Position numbers and translations under genes: made by a program | Assembly: GCA_024128875.1 (NCBI GenBank) | Contig: JAMYFF010000001.1 | Coordinates: 930,001-994,000 of the forward strand | From: Salinilacustrithrix flava | Lineage (GTDB): Bacteria > Actinomycetota > Acidimicrobiia > Acidimicrobiales > Salinilacustritrichaceae | Length of the DNA: 64,000 nt | Direction: 5' to 3' | The notes under the pieces: model-generated | Seen by the model: only the letters and a program-made list of their open reading frames with translations | Database searches by the model: none | Told to the model about the DNA's origin: nothing | Part shown: one piece after another, positions 41,484-50,961 of the stretch | Position numbering within the stretch: the first letter of the stretch is position 1 | How the letters are laid out: every line of letters starts with the position of its first letter

Positions 41484-41516
41484 TCTGGCGGGCGGCGGTT
41501 CGGGTATCAGGGATGG

Positions 41517-42560
41517 ATGGACGTGCCAGCACGACGCGACGAGGGGCGAACGCTCAGCGCTTCGACCCCGGTCGAGGGCGCGGCACCGATCGCGATCATC
41601 GACTTCCTCGCGAACGCCGAGTCCGTCGTCGCCCGCCTCGGCACGAACACCTGCGTGTCGGACTGGGTGCTGGCCCGCTACCTCGGCGACGAGTGGATCG
41701 TGCTGGCCGGGCACGGGGGCCACGGGTTCCGGCCCGGCGACGTGTTGGACCACCCGGTCGGAGCCGGTGCGCACCTGGCCACGCTCGCGTCGCTGTGGGC
41801 CGACGAGGTGGTGGTCGATCTCACCGAGGGCAACGTCGAACCGCTCCGAGGTCAGCGGCCGGCCGAGGTGCCCGACTTCCCCGGACTCGTCGCGTTCCCG
41901 CTCTGGGGTGGCGACGGCCTGTTCGGGGCGATCTGCGCGCTGCCCGCCGACGCCCGGGAGGAGGCCGCGCTGCGCGACGACGAGTCCATGGTCCGCCTCA
42001 CGGTGGAGCTGCTCACGTCCGTGCTCGGCCTCGACCTCGACCGCAGCCGCCTGCAGCGGCGCCTCGATGCGGCGGAGAGCGCAGCGCTCAGCGATCCCAT
42101 GACCGGTCTCGGCAACCGCCGCGCCTTCGAGCGCGCCGTGGACCGCGAGGAGGCCCGCTGCGCCCGGTTCGGGCACCGGGCGGGGATCGTCGTCCTCGAC
42201 CTCGACGGCTTGAAGGCCATGAACGACACCTGGGGCCACGGTGCGGGCGACGACCTGATCCGCCGGGCCGGTGAGACGATCCGCGAGACCCTCCGCTCCG
42301 CGGATCAGGCGTTCCGCATCGGTGGCGACGAGTTCGCCCTGCTGCTGCCCGAGGTCACCGCCGACGGCCTCGCCGGCCTGCAACAGCGCCTGACAGAGGC
42401 GCTGGCCGCCGCCGGCGTCGCCGCCTCCGTCGGCTGCGCAGTCCGCCAGCCGGCCGGCAGCCTCCACGCCAGCGTGCGGGCCGCCGACGGCCAGATGTAC
42501 GAGCGCAAGCGAGCCCGGGCCGCCGCATCCGGGCGCAGCGCCCGTCGCCTCCCGAGCTGA
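41517..42560 (+). CDS. GAF-GGDEF diguanylate cyclase
   Basis: A 347-residue protein: GAF-like sensor (about 25-170; LGTNTCVSDWVLARYLGDEW, LVAFPLWGGDGLFGAICAL) and GGDEF domain (about 185-335). The active site is intact (RIGGDEFALLL) and an RxxD inhibitory site (RSAD) lies five residues before GGDEF, so it should make c-di-GMP with product inhibition. LSDPMTGLGNRRAFERA opens the domain. No membrane segment, so it senses an internal signal. ATG 41517 is taken as start; GGGATGG precedes it. It lies immediately before the Liv-type operon but is separated by a hairpin. Confidence 0.9.
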   Translation: MDVPARRDEGRTLSASTPVEGAAPIAIIDFLANAESVVARLGTNTCVSDWVLARYLGDEWIVLAGHGGHGFRPGDVLDHPVGAGAHLATLASLWADEVVVDLTEGNVEPLRGQRPAEVPDFPGLVAFPLWGGDGLFGAICALPADAREEAALRDDESMVRLTVELLTSVLGLDLDRSRLQRRLDAAESAALSDPMTGLGNRRAFERAVDREEARCARFGHRAGIVVLDLDGLKAMNDTWGHGAGDDLIRRAGETIRETLRSADQAFRIGGDEFALLLPEVTADGLAGLQQRLTEALAAAGVAASVGCAVRQPAGSLHASVRAADGQMYERKRARAAASGRSARRLPS

Positions 42561-42609
42561 TCGCGCCGCGCCGCTGGCCCTCGCGCCGGTTGTAACCCTC
42601 GGTAATTGA

Positions 42610-42639
42610 CCGGCGGGTCAGGCAGGATTCTCCCGCCGG
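42610..42639 (+). terminator. Hairpin between GGDEF gene and transporter operon
   Basis: CCGGCGGG and CCCGCCGG form a perfect 8-bp stem around a 14-nt loop, 50 bp after the GGDEF stop and 71 bp before the next start. It may terminate or regulate the operon leader. Confidence 0.35.
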
Positions 42640-42709
42640 CACGACGAACGAGGCACCAGTGAATCGGTGCACCGGGGGATGGTGCGCCGACGTGTGCTTG
42701 GGGGAAGGC

Positions 42710-44497
42710 ATGTCGAGCGAAGGGCGACCACTGGTCACGAAGATCGGTCCGTTGGGGGTGGTCGCGGCCACGTGGGTGGTGATCGCCGTGCTCTTCCCCA
42801 CCACGGAGCCGGAGGCCGTCGTGGCGGGCGGGCCCGGTGGCACCGGCACGCTGGAGCTGGCCGACGGTGCGGCCGGGCCCTCGACCGGCGGGCGGACGGC
42901 GACGTCGGCCGCATCCGGCGGCGGGGCGACCGCCACGACCGGCGACGTCGGGGTGGAGGGCGCCGGCGCTGGGGCCGTCGACGCCGGCGGGGCGCCGGAG
43001 GGAGCGCCGGCGCCGGCAGCAGCCGGGGCGCCCGCAGCCGGGGCCTCGGGAACCACGGTCGGTGGGCTGCCGTGCGAGCCGGGGGTGCGCCAGATCCCTG
43101 TCTCCACCTACGCCGTGCCCTGCGTGCCGGCCTGGTCCGGCGACAACGGCGGTGCCACGGCCCGGGGCGTGACCGCCGAGGAGATCGTGATCGTCGAGCG
43201 GGTCTTCCCCGAGACGGCGAACAGCCAGGCGGTGGGTGCGGTCACCGAGCAGGCCGGCGCAGCGTCCGACGAGGAGCAGGACGCCGTCTTCGAGGTGTTC
43301 AAGCAGTACCTGAACGACCACTACGAGCTGTACGGCCGCACGGTCCGCTGGATCCGCTACGAGAGCCGCTTCGGCAGCTCCACCGACGAGGCCCAGAGCA
43401 AGGGGCGGGAGGCCGCCTGCCTCGACGCCGGCGTGGTGGCCGACGAGCTCGGCGCCTTCGCGGTCGTGGGGACGCGGGCCGCGCCGGTCAGCGGACCGTT
43501 CGCCGAGTGCGCGGCGCAGCGGGGGGTGGCGGTGCTCAACGGCGCCGCCTACTTCCCGGAGCGCTTCTACGCCGCCCTCCACCCCTACGTCTGGGCCTTC
43601 ACGATGGAGTGCGAGCGCATCTCGTACCAGGTGGCCGAGTACATCGGGAAGCGCCTGGTGGGCAAGCCGGCGAAGTGGGCGGGGGACCCGCTGCTCGCCG
43701 CCAAGGACCGCACGTTCGCCACCTACGTGCCGAACAACGACGAGTACCAGCACTGCGTCGACATCACCGAGCGGGTCGGCCAGGAGCAGTACGGCATCCC
43801 GCCGAGCTCCCGGTACAACTACACCCTCGACGTCAGCCGGTTCCCGGACGAGGCCGCCCGGGGCGTGGTGCAGTTCAAGGCCGACGGCGCCACCACGGTG
43901 GTGATGGCCTGCGACCCGATCTCGGCCATCTTCCTCACCCAGAGCGCCAGCTCCCAGGCGTACCACCCCGAGTGGTTCCTGATCGGCACTGCGCTGCAGG
44001 ACACCGACCTGTTCGGCCAGCTCTACGACCAGGACCAGGCCGACGGCCACATGTTCGGCATGAGCCAGCTCGGCGCCACCTCCAAGATCGTCGGGCCCGA
44101 CAGCGAGCCGGGCCGGCTCTACGAGCTGATCACTGGTCAGCGCATGGTCGAGGGCGCCTCCGGTGGCTACAGCGGGCTCATCCTCACCTACAACTTCCTC
44201 CAGGCCGCGGGCCCGGCGCTCAGCGCCGAGGCCATCGCCGCCGGGGCGCGGACCATCCCGCCGGGGGGCGCACCCGACTTCTCGCTCGGGTACTGGTCCT
44301 TCGCCGACGGCCCGGACGGCACGCCCGGCGCCGGTGACCACACCGCGGTGGACGACTCCCGGGAGATCTACTGGACCCGGTCGAAGGTGTCACCCGAGAA
44401 CGGGACGCCTGGCACGTTCGTGGAGACCTACGGCGGCCAGCGGTTCCGCAACGGCGAGTGGCCCGCCGAAGACCCGCCGATCTACCCGGGGGCCTGA
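42710..44497 (+). CDS. Membrane-anchored Liv-type ABC substrate-binding protein
   Basis: A 595-residue protein: TM anchor (about 13-30, no lipobox Cys), Gly/Ala/Pro linker (about 38-115), then a type-1 periplasmic-binding fold (about 120-595) of the LivJ/LivK kind (ARGVTAEEIVIVERVF start, YELYGRTVRWIRYESRFGSS, AFAVVGTRAAPVSGPFAE, DGATTVVMACDPISAIFLTQ). The domain has several Cys that may pair. It should capture an amino acid, amide or small organic ligand; identity unknown. GGGGGAAGG precedes ATG 42710. First gene of the five-gene operon; only 1 bp separates it from the permease fusion. Confidence 0.87.
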   Translation: MSSEGRPLVTKIGPLGVVAATWVVIAVLFPTTEPEAVVAGGPGGTGTLELADGAAGPSTGGRTATSAASGGGATATTGDVGVEGAGAGAVDAGGAPEGAPAPAAAGAPAAGASGTTVGGLPCEPGVRQIPVSTYAVPCVPAWSGDNGGATARGVTAEEIVIVERVFPETANSQAVGAVTEQAGAASDEEQDAVFEVFKQYLNDHYELYGRTVRWIRYESRFGSSTDEAQSKGREAACLDAGVVADELGAFAVVGTRAAPVSGPFAECAAQRGVAVLNGAAYFPERFYAALHPYVWAFTMECERISYQVAEYIGKRLVGKPAKWAGDPLLAAKDRTFATYVPNNDEYQHCVDITERVGQEQYGIPPSSRYNYTLDVSRFPDEAARGVVQFKADGATTVVMACDPISAIFLTQSASSQAYHPEWFLIGTALQDTDLFGQLYDQDQADGHMFGMSQLGATSKIVGPDSEPGRLYELITGQRMVEGASGGYSGLILTYNFLQAAGPALSAEAIAAGARTIPPGGAPDFSLGYWSFADGPDGTPGAGDHTAVDDSREIYWTRSKVSPENGTPGTFVETYGGQRFRNGEWPAEDPPIYPGA

Positions 44498-44498
44498 C

Positions 44499-46655
44499 GT
44501 GGGTTCCTTCCTCGACCTCCCCGTCCCGGAACGGCTGCGCCCGCTGGTGGGCGTCGGCGCCGTCCTCGTCCTGTGGGGCGTGCTGGCCCGCCTCATGGAT
44601 CGGGGTCTGCCCATCGGCATCGTCATCCGGGGCGCGGTGTTCGGCTCGCTCGTCGCCCTCCTCGCCATCGGGGTGGTGCTCGTCTACCGGGCCAACCGCA
44701 TCGTCAACTTCGCCCAGGCCGAGCTGGGGTCGGTGGCGGCGGTGCTGGCCATCCAGTTCAAGCTGGTCTGGGGCTGGAACTACTTCGTCGCCGTGGCCGT
44801 GGCCCTCGTGCTCGCCGGGGCGATGGGCGGGCTCATCGACCGGCTCGTGATCCGCCGGTTCCACCGGGCCCCGCGCCTGATCCTCACCGTGGCCACCATC
44901 GGCCTGGCCCAGATCCTCAACGCCCTGTCGATCATCATCCCGCTGATGATCGGCGGGCTCGCCGCCGGCACCTTCGCCACGCCGTTCGCGTTCCGCTTCG
45001 ACGTGCACCCCCAGGTGTTCGGCGGCGATCACGTCATGGTGATGGCGGTCGTGCCGCTGGTGATGCTGGGCCTGGTCTGGTTCCTGCGCTTCACCGACTA
45101 CGGCGTCGCCATCCGGGCCGCGGCCGAGAACGGCGACCGGGCCAACCTCGTCGGCATCCCGGTCAAGCGTCTGTCCACGCTGGTGTGGACCCTGGCCGGG
45201 TTCCTGTCGGCGACGGCGGTGATCCTGCGGGTGCCGCTCGTCGGCTTCGCCTCGTTCCAGTCCGTGTCCGGCGCGGGGAACGCGCTGCTGCTGCGCACGC
45301 TGGCCGCCGCCGTGCTCGGGCGGATGGAGAGCCTGCCCCGCACGGTCGTGGCCGCCATCGGCATCGGGATCTTCCAGGAGGCCGCCGCCTGGCAGTACTC
45401 CGACACCGACTTCGTCGACGCCCTGCTCGTCGGCGTCATCCTCATCGGGCTGCTGCTCCAGAAGGACTTCTTCTCCCGGGCGGCCGAGACCGGCATCTCG
45501 ACCTGGAAGGCGGTCCGGGAGATCCGGCCCGTCCCCGCCGAGCTGCGTGACCTGCCCGAGGTCCGCTGGGCCGGCTTCGGCCTCACCACCCTGCTCACCG
45601 TCGGGGTCATCACCCTGCCCCTGTGGGCGAGCCCGAGCCAGGAGCAGGCCGCTGCGCTGGTGGCGATCTACGCCATCGTGGCCCTCTCGCTGTTCGTGCT
45701 CACCGGGTGGGCCGGCCACATCAGCCTCGGGCAGTTCGCGTTCGTCGGCTTCGGTGGCGCGGCCTGCGGCGTCCTCTACGGGCGTCACGGCTGGGACCTG
45801 ATGCTCGCCGTCCCGGCCGGGGTGGTGTTCGCCGCCGGCGCCGCGGTGCTGGTCGGCCTGCCCGCCCTGCGCATCCGCGGGCTGTTCCTCGCCGTCACCA
45901 CCTTGGCGTTCGCGGTCACGGCCGAGACGTTCCTCCTCGAGGACCGCTACGTGCCCTGGCTGATCGAGACCCGCCTCGACCAGCCGGTCCTGTGGGGCCG
46001 CTTCCCGCTGTCGGAGGGCTGGCAGCAGTACTTCCTGTGCCTGATCGGCCTGCTCGCCGCCGTCGTCGCCGTCCGCAACCTGCGCGCCGGTCGGATGGGA
46101 CGGGCGATCATCGCGGTGCGCGACAACGAGGCCAACGCCGAGGCCGCGGGCATCGACACCACCCGGGTGAAGCTCGCCGCGTTCGCCATCTCCGGTGGGT
46201 TGGCTGGCTTCGCCGGCGGCCTCTACGTCATCAACCAGCAGGGGCTGTTCAGCGACGCGTTCGGTGCTGCGGTGTCGATCCGCATGTTCTCCATGGTCGT
46301 CATCGGCGGCCTCGGGTCGCTGCCGGGCGCGATCCTCGGCGCCGTCTACGTCCGCGGTGCCGAGTTCTTCCTGCCCCCGGAGTACGAGCTGCTCGCCAGC
46401 GGCTTCGGCATCCTGCTGCTGCTCATGTTCCTGCCCGAGGGCCTCGGCGGCCTCGTCTACCGCGGGCGCGACGCCTACCTGCGCCGGGTCGCCCGCAAGC
46501 ACGGGCTGGTCGTGCCGAGCCTGCTGGCCGACGAGCGGGTCGAGGACCCCCGGGACCAGCCCACCGTGGACGTGATGATCGCCGAGGGCGACGTCGTGCT
46601 CGTCGAACCGGGCCCCACGGAACCGCAGCGCCGACCCGAGGAGGTCCGGACGTGA
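44499..46655 (+). CDS. Fused LivH-LivM branched-chain-type ABC permease
   Basis: A 718-residue membrane protein joining both permeases of a Liv/HAAT transporter. LivH half (about 1-330): VYRANRIVNFAQAELGSVAA and YGVAIRAAAENGDRANLVGI. LivM half (about 350-690): LSLFVLTGWAGHISLGQFAFVG, RAIIAVRDNEANAEAAGIDT, SGGLAGFAGGLYVINQQG. Both ATPase-coupling loops are present. The C-terminal tail (about 690-718) is acidic. GTG 44499 follows the binding-protein stop by 1 bp, and its own stop overlaps the next start by 4 bp. Fused permeases are known but not the usual arrangement. Confidence 0.92.
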   Translation: MGSFLDLPVPERLRPLVGVGAVLVLWGVLARLMDRGLPIGIVIRGAVFGSLVALLAIGVVLVYRANRIVNFAQAELGSVAAVLAIQFKLVWGWNYFVAVAVALVLAGAMGGLIDRLVIRRFHRAPRLILTVATIGLAQILNALSIIIPLMIGGLAAGTFATPFAFRFDVHPQVFGGDHVMVMAVVPLVMLGLVWFLRFTDYGVAIRAAAENGDRANLVGIPVKRLSTLVWTLAGFLSATAVILRVPLVGFASFQSVSGAGNALLLRTLAAAVLGRMESLPRTVVAAIGIGIFQEAAAWQYSDTDFVDALLVGVILIGLLLQKDFFSRAAETGISTWKAVREIRPVPAELRDLPEVRWAGFGLTTLLTVGVITLPLWASPSQEQAAALVAIYAIVALSLFVLTGWAGHISLGQFAFVGFGGAACGVLYGRHGWDLMLAVPAGVVFAAGAAVLVGLPALRIRGLFLAVTTLAFAVTAETFLLEDRYVPWLIETRLDQPVLWGRFPLSEGWQQYFLCLIGLLAAVVAVRNLRAGRMGRAIIAVRDNEANAEAAGIDTTRVKLAAFAISGGLAGFAGGLYVINQQGLFSDAFGAAVSIRMFSMVVIGGLGSLPGAILGAVYVRGAEFFLPPEYELLASGFGILLLLMFLPEGLGGLVYRGRDAYLRRVARKHGLVVPSLLADERVEDPRDQPTVDVMIAEGDVVLVEPGPTEPQRRPEEVRT

Positions 46656-49600
46656 CCACGGCCGACCCGGCCACCACCCGCACCCGGTCCCGCCGGCGCG
46701 AGCCCCTCCGTGCCGCCGGTCGGGAGGACCAGCCCCGGGACCCGGTGCTGGTGGAGGAGCCAGCCGTCGCCGCACCGGTGGATCCGCCCGTCGAGGTGCC
46801 GCCACCCGTCCCGCCCGACCCCGACGCCGTCTTCGACCTGGTGCCGCCTCCCGCACCCGTCGAGGCCGGCCGCAGCCGGTGGGACATCCGCCGGGTCACC
46901 GGCACGGCGCCGGCGCTGCCGCTGCTCGTGCTCTTCGGGCTCAACGCCGTCGACGAGCTGGACCGCACCGCGTTCGGCGTGCTGGCCCCCGACATCCGCG
47001 ACCACTTCGGCATGTCCAACCAGGGCATCCTCTCGCTGATCACCGCGTTCTCGCTCGTGGTGCTGGTGCTGGGCCTGCCCATCGCCCACCAGGCTGACCG
47101 CCGCAACCGCCTCGGCATGGCCCGGGGCGGGGCCGTCGCCTGGGCCGGGTTCTCCGTGCTCACCGGCGTGGCGCCCGCCATCGGCGTGCTGCTGCTCGCC
47201 CGCATCGGCTCCGGGGTGGGCAAGGCGGTGAACGACCCGACGCACAACAGCCTGTTGGCCGACTACTACCCGCCGGACACCCGCGCACGCGTGTACTACC
47301 TGCACAAGATGGCCAACACGGTCGGCCAGATCGCCGGGCCGGTCACCGCCGGCGTGCTCGCCACCCTGTTCACCTGGCGCACGCCGTTCCTGGTGTTCGC
47401 CGTGCCCACCGTCGTCCTGGTCGTGATCTCGCTGCGGCTGGTGGAGCCCTCCCGCGGGGTGTGGGACCGGCGTGCCGCCGGTGCCGACGACGCCACGGTC
47501 GAGATCGAGGAGGAGCCGCTCCCCTTCAAGGAGGCGTGGCGGACCCTCTGGGCGATCCGCAGCCTGCGGCGCGTCTTCTACGCGCTGCCCTTCCTCTCGG
47601 CCAGCCTCATCGGCCTCGCCGCGCTGCTCTCGCTGTTCTGGGAGGAGGTCTACGGGCTCTCCCCGGCCGAGCGCGGCGTGCTCGAGTCCGCCTCCGAGGC
47701 CTTCCAGCTCGTCGGCATCGCGGTCGGGGCGGTCGTGGTGCAGCGCGCGCTCACCAAGGACCCGTCCCACGTGGTGAAGCTGCTCGCCGGTGCCGGCTTC
47801 ATCGCCGGCGGCGCCATCGCCGCGATGGCGCTGTCGCCGGTGTTCCTCGGTTCGGTGGTGGCCCGGGTGGTGTTCGCCATCCTCGCCGTCGCCCTCATCC
47901 CCGGGATCTACGCCGTCGGGTCGCTGGTGCTGCCAGCCCGCTGCCGCGCCCTCGGGTTCTCGGCGGCCGGCATCTTCGCCCTCCCCGGCATCCTGTTCCT
48001 CCCCGTCGCCGGGGCCATCGGCGACGCCCACGGCCTGCGCGCCGGGATGCTCGTGCTCATCCCCGTGTACCTCCTCGGCTCGGTGGTCCTGGCCTCGTCC
48101 GGGCTGTTCGTCAACGCCGACATCGAGACCAACCGGCGGTCGGCGAAGGCGGCGGCGAACCGGCCACAGGCGCGGTCGCTCGGGGCGGCCGTCATGGACC
48201 GGTCCCTCGACGACCCGACCACGGTCGAGCGCCCCGTGCCGCTGCTGCGAGTCGAGGGCGTCGATGCCTCCTACGGCCAGACCCAGGTGCTCTTCGGCGT
48301 CGACCTCGAGGTGGCCGAGGGCGAGATCGTCGCCCTCCTCGGTACCAACGGCGCCGGCAAGTCCACCGTCCTGAAGGCGGTGTCGGGCCTGCTGGCCAAG
48401 GACGAGGGCCGGGTGGTGTTCGACGGCGAGGACATCAGCGGCCTCGACGCCAACGCCACCGCAGCCATGGGCATCGCCCAGGTGCCGGGCGGGCGCGGCG
48501 TGTTCCCCGGCCTGACCGTGGCCGAGAACCTGCGGGCCTCGGCGTGGATGTTCCGCAGCGACAAGGCCCACGTGGCGTGGGCCACCGAGCGATCCCTCGA
48601 GCTGTTCCCCCGCCTGCGCGAGCGCCTGCACACGCCGGCAGGGGCGCTGTCCGGCGGCGAGCAGCAGATGCTGTCGCTGTCGCAGGCCTTCGTCGCCAAG
48701 CCCAAGCTGCTCATGATCGACGAGCTGTCCCTCGGGCTCGCCCCGACCATCGTCGAGCGCCTGCTCGAGATCGTCCGGGAGATCCACCGGGAGGGGACCA
48801 CGATCATCCTGGTGGAGCAGTCGGTGCACACCGCCCTCCGCCTGGCCGACCGGGCCGTGTTCATGGAGAAGGGCGAGGTCCGCTTCGAGGGCTCCACCGC
48901 CGAGCTGCTCGAGCGCACCGACATCCTCCGGGCCGTCTACCTGAAGGGCTCGGGCGCCAAGGAGACCTCGGACCCCGTGCCCGCCACCCCCCGGCGCCCC
49001 TCGGCCGAGGTCCTCGAGGCACCGCCCGTGCTCGAGGTCCACGGCCTCACCAAGCGCTACGGCGGCGTGGCCGCGGTGAGCGATGTGTCCTTCACGCTCC
49101 ACCAGGGCCAGGTGCTCGGCCTCATCGGACCCAACGGTGCCGGCAAGACCACCATCTTCGACCTCGTGTCCGGGTTCCAGGCCCTCGACGGTGGCCGGGT
49201 TCGCCTGTTCGACCGCGACATCACGGCCTGGCCGGCGCATGCCCGCGCCCGTGCCGGCCTGGGCCGCATGTTCCAGGACGCTCGGCTGTTCGGTTCGCTC
49301 ACCGTCCGCGAGGCGATCGCCGTGTCCCTCGAGCGCCAGGTCGAGGTCGGTGATCCGCTGTCGTCGATGCTCGGCATGCCCGGCGCCCGGGCGAGCGAAG
49401 CGCGGCTGGGCCTGCGGGTGGAGGAGCTCATCGAGCTGGTCGGCCTGGGGTCGTTCCGCGACAAGTTCGTCGACGAGCTGTCCACCGGCTCGCGGCGGAT
49501 GGTGGAGATCGCCGCCCTGCTCGGCATCGGCCCCAGGGTGCTGCTGCTCGACGAGCCGTCGTCGGGCATCGCCCAGAAGGAGGCCGAGGCGCTCGGCCCG

Positions 49601-49834
49601 ATCCTGCTCGACGTCCAGCGCGAGCTCGACGCCTCCATCCTCATCATCGAGCACTCCATGCCGCTGCTCACCTCGATCGCCGACCACCTCGTGGCCCTCG
49701 ACAGCGGCACCTACCTCACCGAGGGCGAGCCGGACGCGGTGCTCACCCACCCGGCCGTTGCCGAGTCCTACCTCGGCGGCGCCGAGGTCGACGCCGACGG
49801 CTGGGCCAACACGGACGGGAGCGGCGCCGGGTGA
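46652..49834 (+). CDS. Fusion: MFS transporter + LivF-like + LivG-like ATPases
   Basis: A single 1060-residue frame. Residues 1-75 are Pro/Val-rich cytoplasmic; about 85-500 are a 12-TM MFS transporter with motif A GLPIAHQADRRNR; about 530-765 a LivF-like ATPase (Walker A GTNGAGKST 564-572, LSGGEQQ 666-672, LLMIDELSLGLAP, AQVPGGRGVFPGLTV); about 788-1040 a LivG-like ATPase (GPNGAGKTT 826-834, LSTGSRR signature, VLLLDEPSSGIAQKE). Both nucleotide sites look intact. No stop or frameshift separates the parts and codon use is even. The ATPases should drive the LivHM fusion upstream; why an MFS carrier is attached is unknown: regulation, substrate hand-over or exchange. GTG start overlaps the previous stop by 4 bp. 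Confidence 0.9.
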   Translation: MTTADPATTRTRSRRREPLRAAGREDQPRDPVLVEEPAVAAPVDPPVEVPPPVPPDPDAVFDLVPPPAPVEAGRSRWDIRRVTGTAPALPLLVLFGLNAVDELDRTAFGVLAPDIRDHFGMSNQGILSLITAFSLVVLVLGLPIAHQADRRNRLGMARGGAVAWAGFSVLTGVAPAIGVLLLARIGSGVGKAVNDPTHNSLLADYYPPDTRARVYYLHKMANTVGQIAGPVTAGVLATLFTWRTPFLVFAVPTVVLVVISLRLVEPSRGVWDRRAAGADDATVEIEEEPLPFKEAWRTLWAIRSLRRVFYALPFLSASLIGLAALLSLFWEEVYGLSPAERGVLESASEAFQLVGIAVGAVVVQRALTKDPSHVVKLLAGAGFIAGGAIAAMALSPVFLGSVVARVVFAILAVALIPGIYAVGSLVLPARCRALGFSAAGIFALPGILFLPVAGAIGDAHGLRAGMLVLIPVYLLGSVVLASSGLFVNADIETNRRSAKAAANRPQARSLGAAVMDRSLDDPTTVERPVPLLRVEGVDASYGQTQVLFGVDLEVAEGEIVALLGTNGAGKSTVLKAVSGLLAKDEGRVVFDGEDISGLDANATAAMGIAQVPGGRGVFPGLTVAENLRASAWMFRSDKAHVAWATERSLELFPRLRERLHTPAGALSGGEQQMLSLSQAFVAKPKLLMIDELSLGLAPTIVERLLEIVREIHREGTTIILVEQSVHTALRLADRAVFMEKGEVRFEGSTAELLERTDILRAVYLKGSGAKETSDPVPATPRRPSAEVLEAPPVLEVHGLTKRYGGVAAVSDVSFTLHQGQVLGLIGPNGAGKTTIFDLVSGFQALDGGRVRLFDRDITAWPAHARARAGLGRMFQDARLFGSLTVREAIAVSLERQVEVGDPLSSMLGMPGARASEARLGLRVEELIELVGLGSFRDKFVDELSTGSRRMVEIAALLGIGPRVLLLDEPSSGIAQKEAEALGPILLDVQRELDASILIIEHSMPLLTSIADHLVALDSGTYLTEGEPDAVLTHPAVAESYLGGAEVDADGWANTDGSGAG

Positions 49835-50961
49835 CCGCCCTCGCGCTCCGCAGCGCCGTTCCGGGCCACCGCACGAGGTCCCGCTGGGCCGTGGGCGGGG
49901 CCCTGGCCGCGACGGTGGCTGGTGGGGCGCTGCTGCTCGTGCCCACGGCCGACGATGGGGACCCCCCTCGAACTGGCAGTGCGGGTGTTGCGCTCGACCA
50001 CGAGATCACCTACCGGACGACCTTCGCCGACGGCACCGTCGTGGAGGAGGAGGTGGCGATCAGCCGCCCGTTCCGCTCTGCCGTCCGCTCGGGGGGGACG
50101 GGACGGGTGAGCGACGCCGGCGTCCTCGCCACCGCCGGTGGGGACGGGCGGTGGCTCGCCATCGAGGTGCCGATCGCCCCGGCCAGCGGTGATGTCCGCA
50201 TCGACGCCGTGCTCGACGACGCCGTGGCCGCGGGTCACGTCGAACCCGGCGCCACTCGACGGGTCGCCGGCATGGCGTGCCGCGACCACCGCTTCGGTGG
50301 ACCGGTCTCGGCCGGCGTGCTGACGCCCGTCGGCGCCGTGCCCGGTGAGCACGCCGATGTGTGCATCGCGGACGGCGCGCTGGTCCTGCGGGAGCGCTGG
50401 GTCGTCGACGGCGAGGTGCGCCGCACCCGCGAGGCCACCTCGGTCGCGGTCCGGACGATCGACGACGACCGGTTCGCGGTCCCGTCCGACGCCCGCCCGC
50501 TGCCGTTCGAGCAGGGCGGCGGCTCGACGAGAGCGGTCGCCGGCGACCACGATGCCGGCTTCGCCGAGCACTGGGCCCTGGTCGCGCCGGCCGGCTTCGA
50601 CCACGTCGGCCGCTGGGTGGTCGCGCCGCCCTCGCCCCAGGGTCTTGAGGCCGGCGAGGTGCGCGGTCCCGAGGTCGCCCTCGTCTCCGACGCCTGGGTG
50701 CGGGGCGTCGATCTGCTGGTGCTCGACCAGGGGGCGACCATGCCCGGCGTGGCCCCGCCGTGGGACGAACGGCCCGTCACGTCCCGACAGGACCTCGGGC
50801 GCATCGGCACGGCCGAGGTGGCGTGGGACCTCCGGGCCAGCGAGGTCCGCGTGCTGCGACCGGACGGCGGCTTCGTCCGCGTCGCCGGCACGCTCCCGCC
50901 CGACGAGCTCATCGCCATCGCCAGGACGCTCACCCGAACGCCGCCAGGAGGCGCACCGTGA
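49831..50961 (+). CDS. Membrane-anchored extracellular protein in transporter operon
   Basis: A 376-residue protein: Arg-rich start, TM about 20-38, then an external beta-rich domain. HEITYRTTFADGTVVEEEVAIS and the WLAIEVPIA/ERWVVDGEVRR strands resemble LolA/RseB-type lipoprotein-binding sheets, and the C-terminal DLRASEVRVLRPDGGFVRVAG is a second beta unit. This family link is only a structural impression. GTG start overlaps the ATPase fusion stop by 4 bp and its stop overlaps the next start by 4 bp, so it is made with the transporter and may be an accessory subunit. Confidence 0.7.
   Translation: MTALALRSAVPGHRTRSRWAVGGALAATVAGGALLLVPTADDGDPPRTGSAGVALDHEITYRTTFADGTVVEEEVAISRPFRSAVRSGGTGRVSDAGVLATAGGDGRWLAIEVPIAPASGDVRIDAVLDDAVAAGHVEPGATRRVAGMACRDHRFGGPVSAGVLTPVGAVPGEHADVCIADGALVLRERWVVDGEVRRTREATSVAVRTIDDDRFAVPSDARPLPFEQGGGSTRAVAGDHDAGFAEHWALVAPAGFDHVGRWVVAPPSPQGLEAGEVRGPEVALVSDAWVRGVDLLVLDQGATMPGVAPPWDERPVTSRQDLGRIGTAEVAWDLRASEVRVLRPDGGFVRVAGTLPPDELIAIARTLTRTPPGGAP

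Noticed and set aside
42606..42634. TTGACC as -35 box of the transporter operon
   Set aside because: No acceptable -10 hexamer 16-18 bp downstream; the sequence lies within a hairpin.
44220..46856. 878-residue minus-strand frame opposite the permease fusion
   Set aside because: Charged low-complexity translation antisense to a clear transmembrane protein.
46475..49750. 1091-residue open frame on the minus strand opposite the MFS-LivF-LivG gene
   Set aside because: Composition is Gly/Glu/His/Val repeats without any fold, exactly antisense to a well-supported gene; typical shadow frame of GC-rich DNA.
46652..49834. MFS-ATPase fusion as an annotation or frameshift artefact
   Set aside because: No internal stop, even codon use, and an 80-residue linker with continuous frame between MFS and first ATPase; I keep it as a real fusion.
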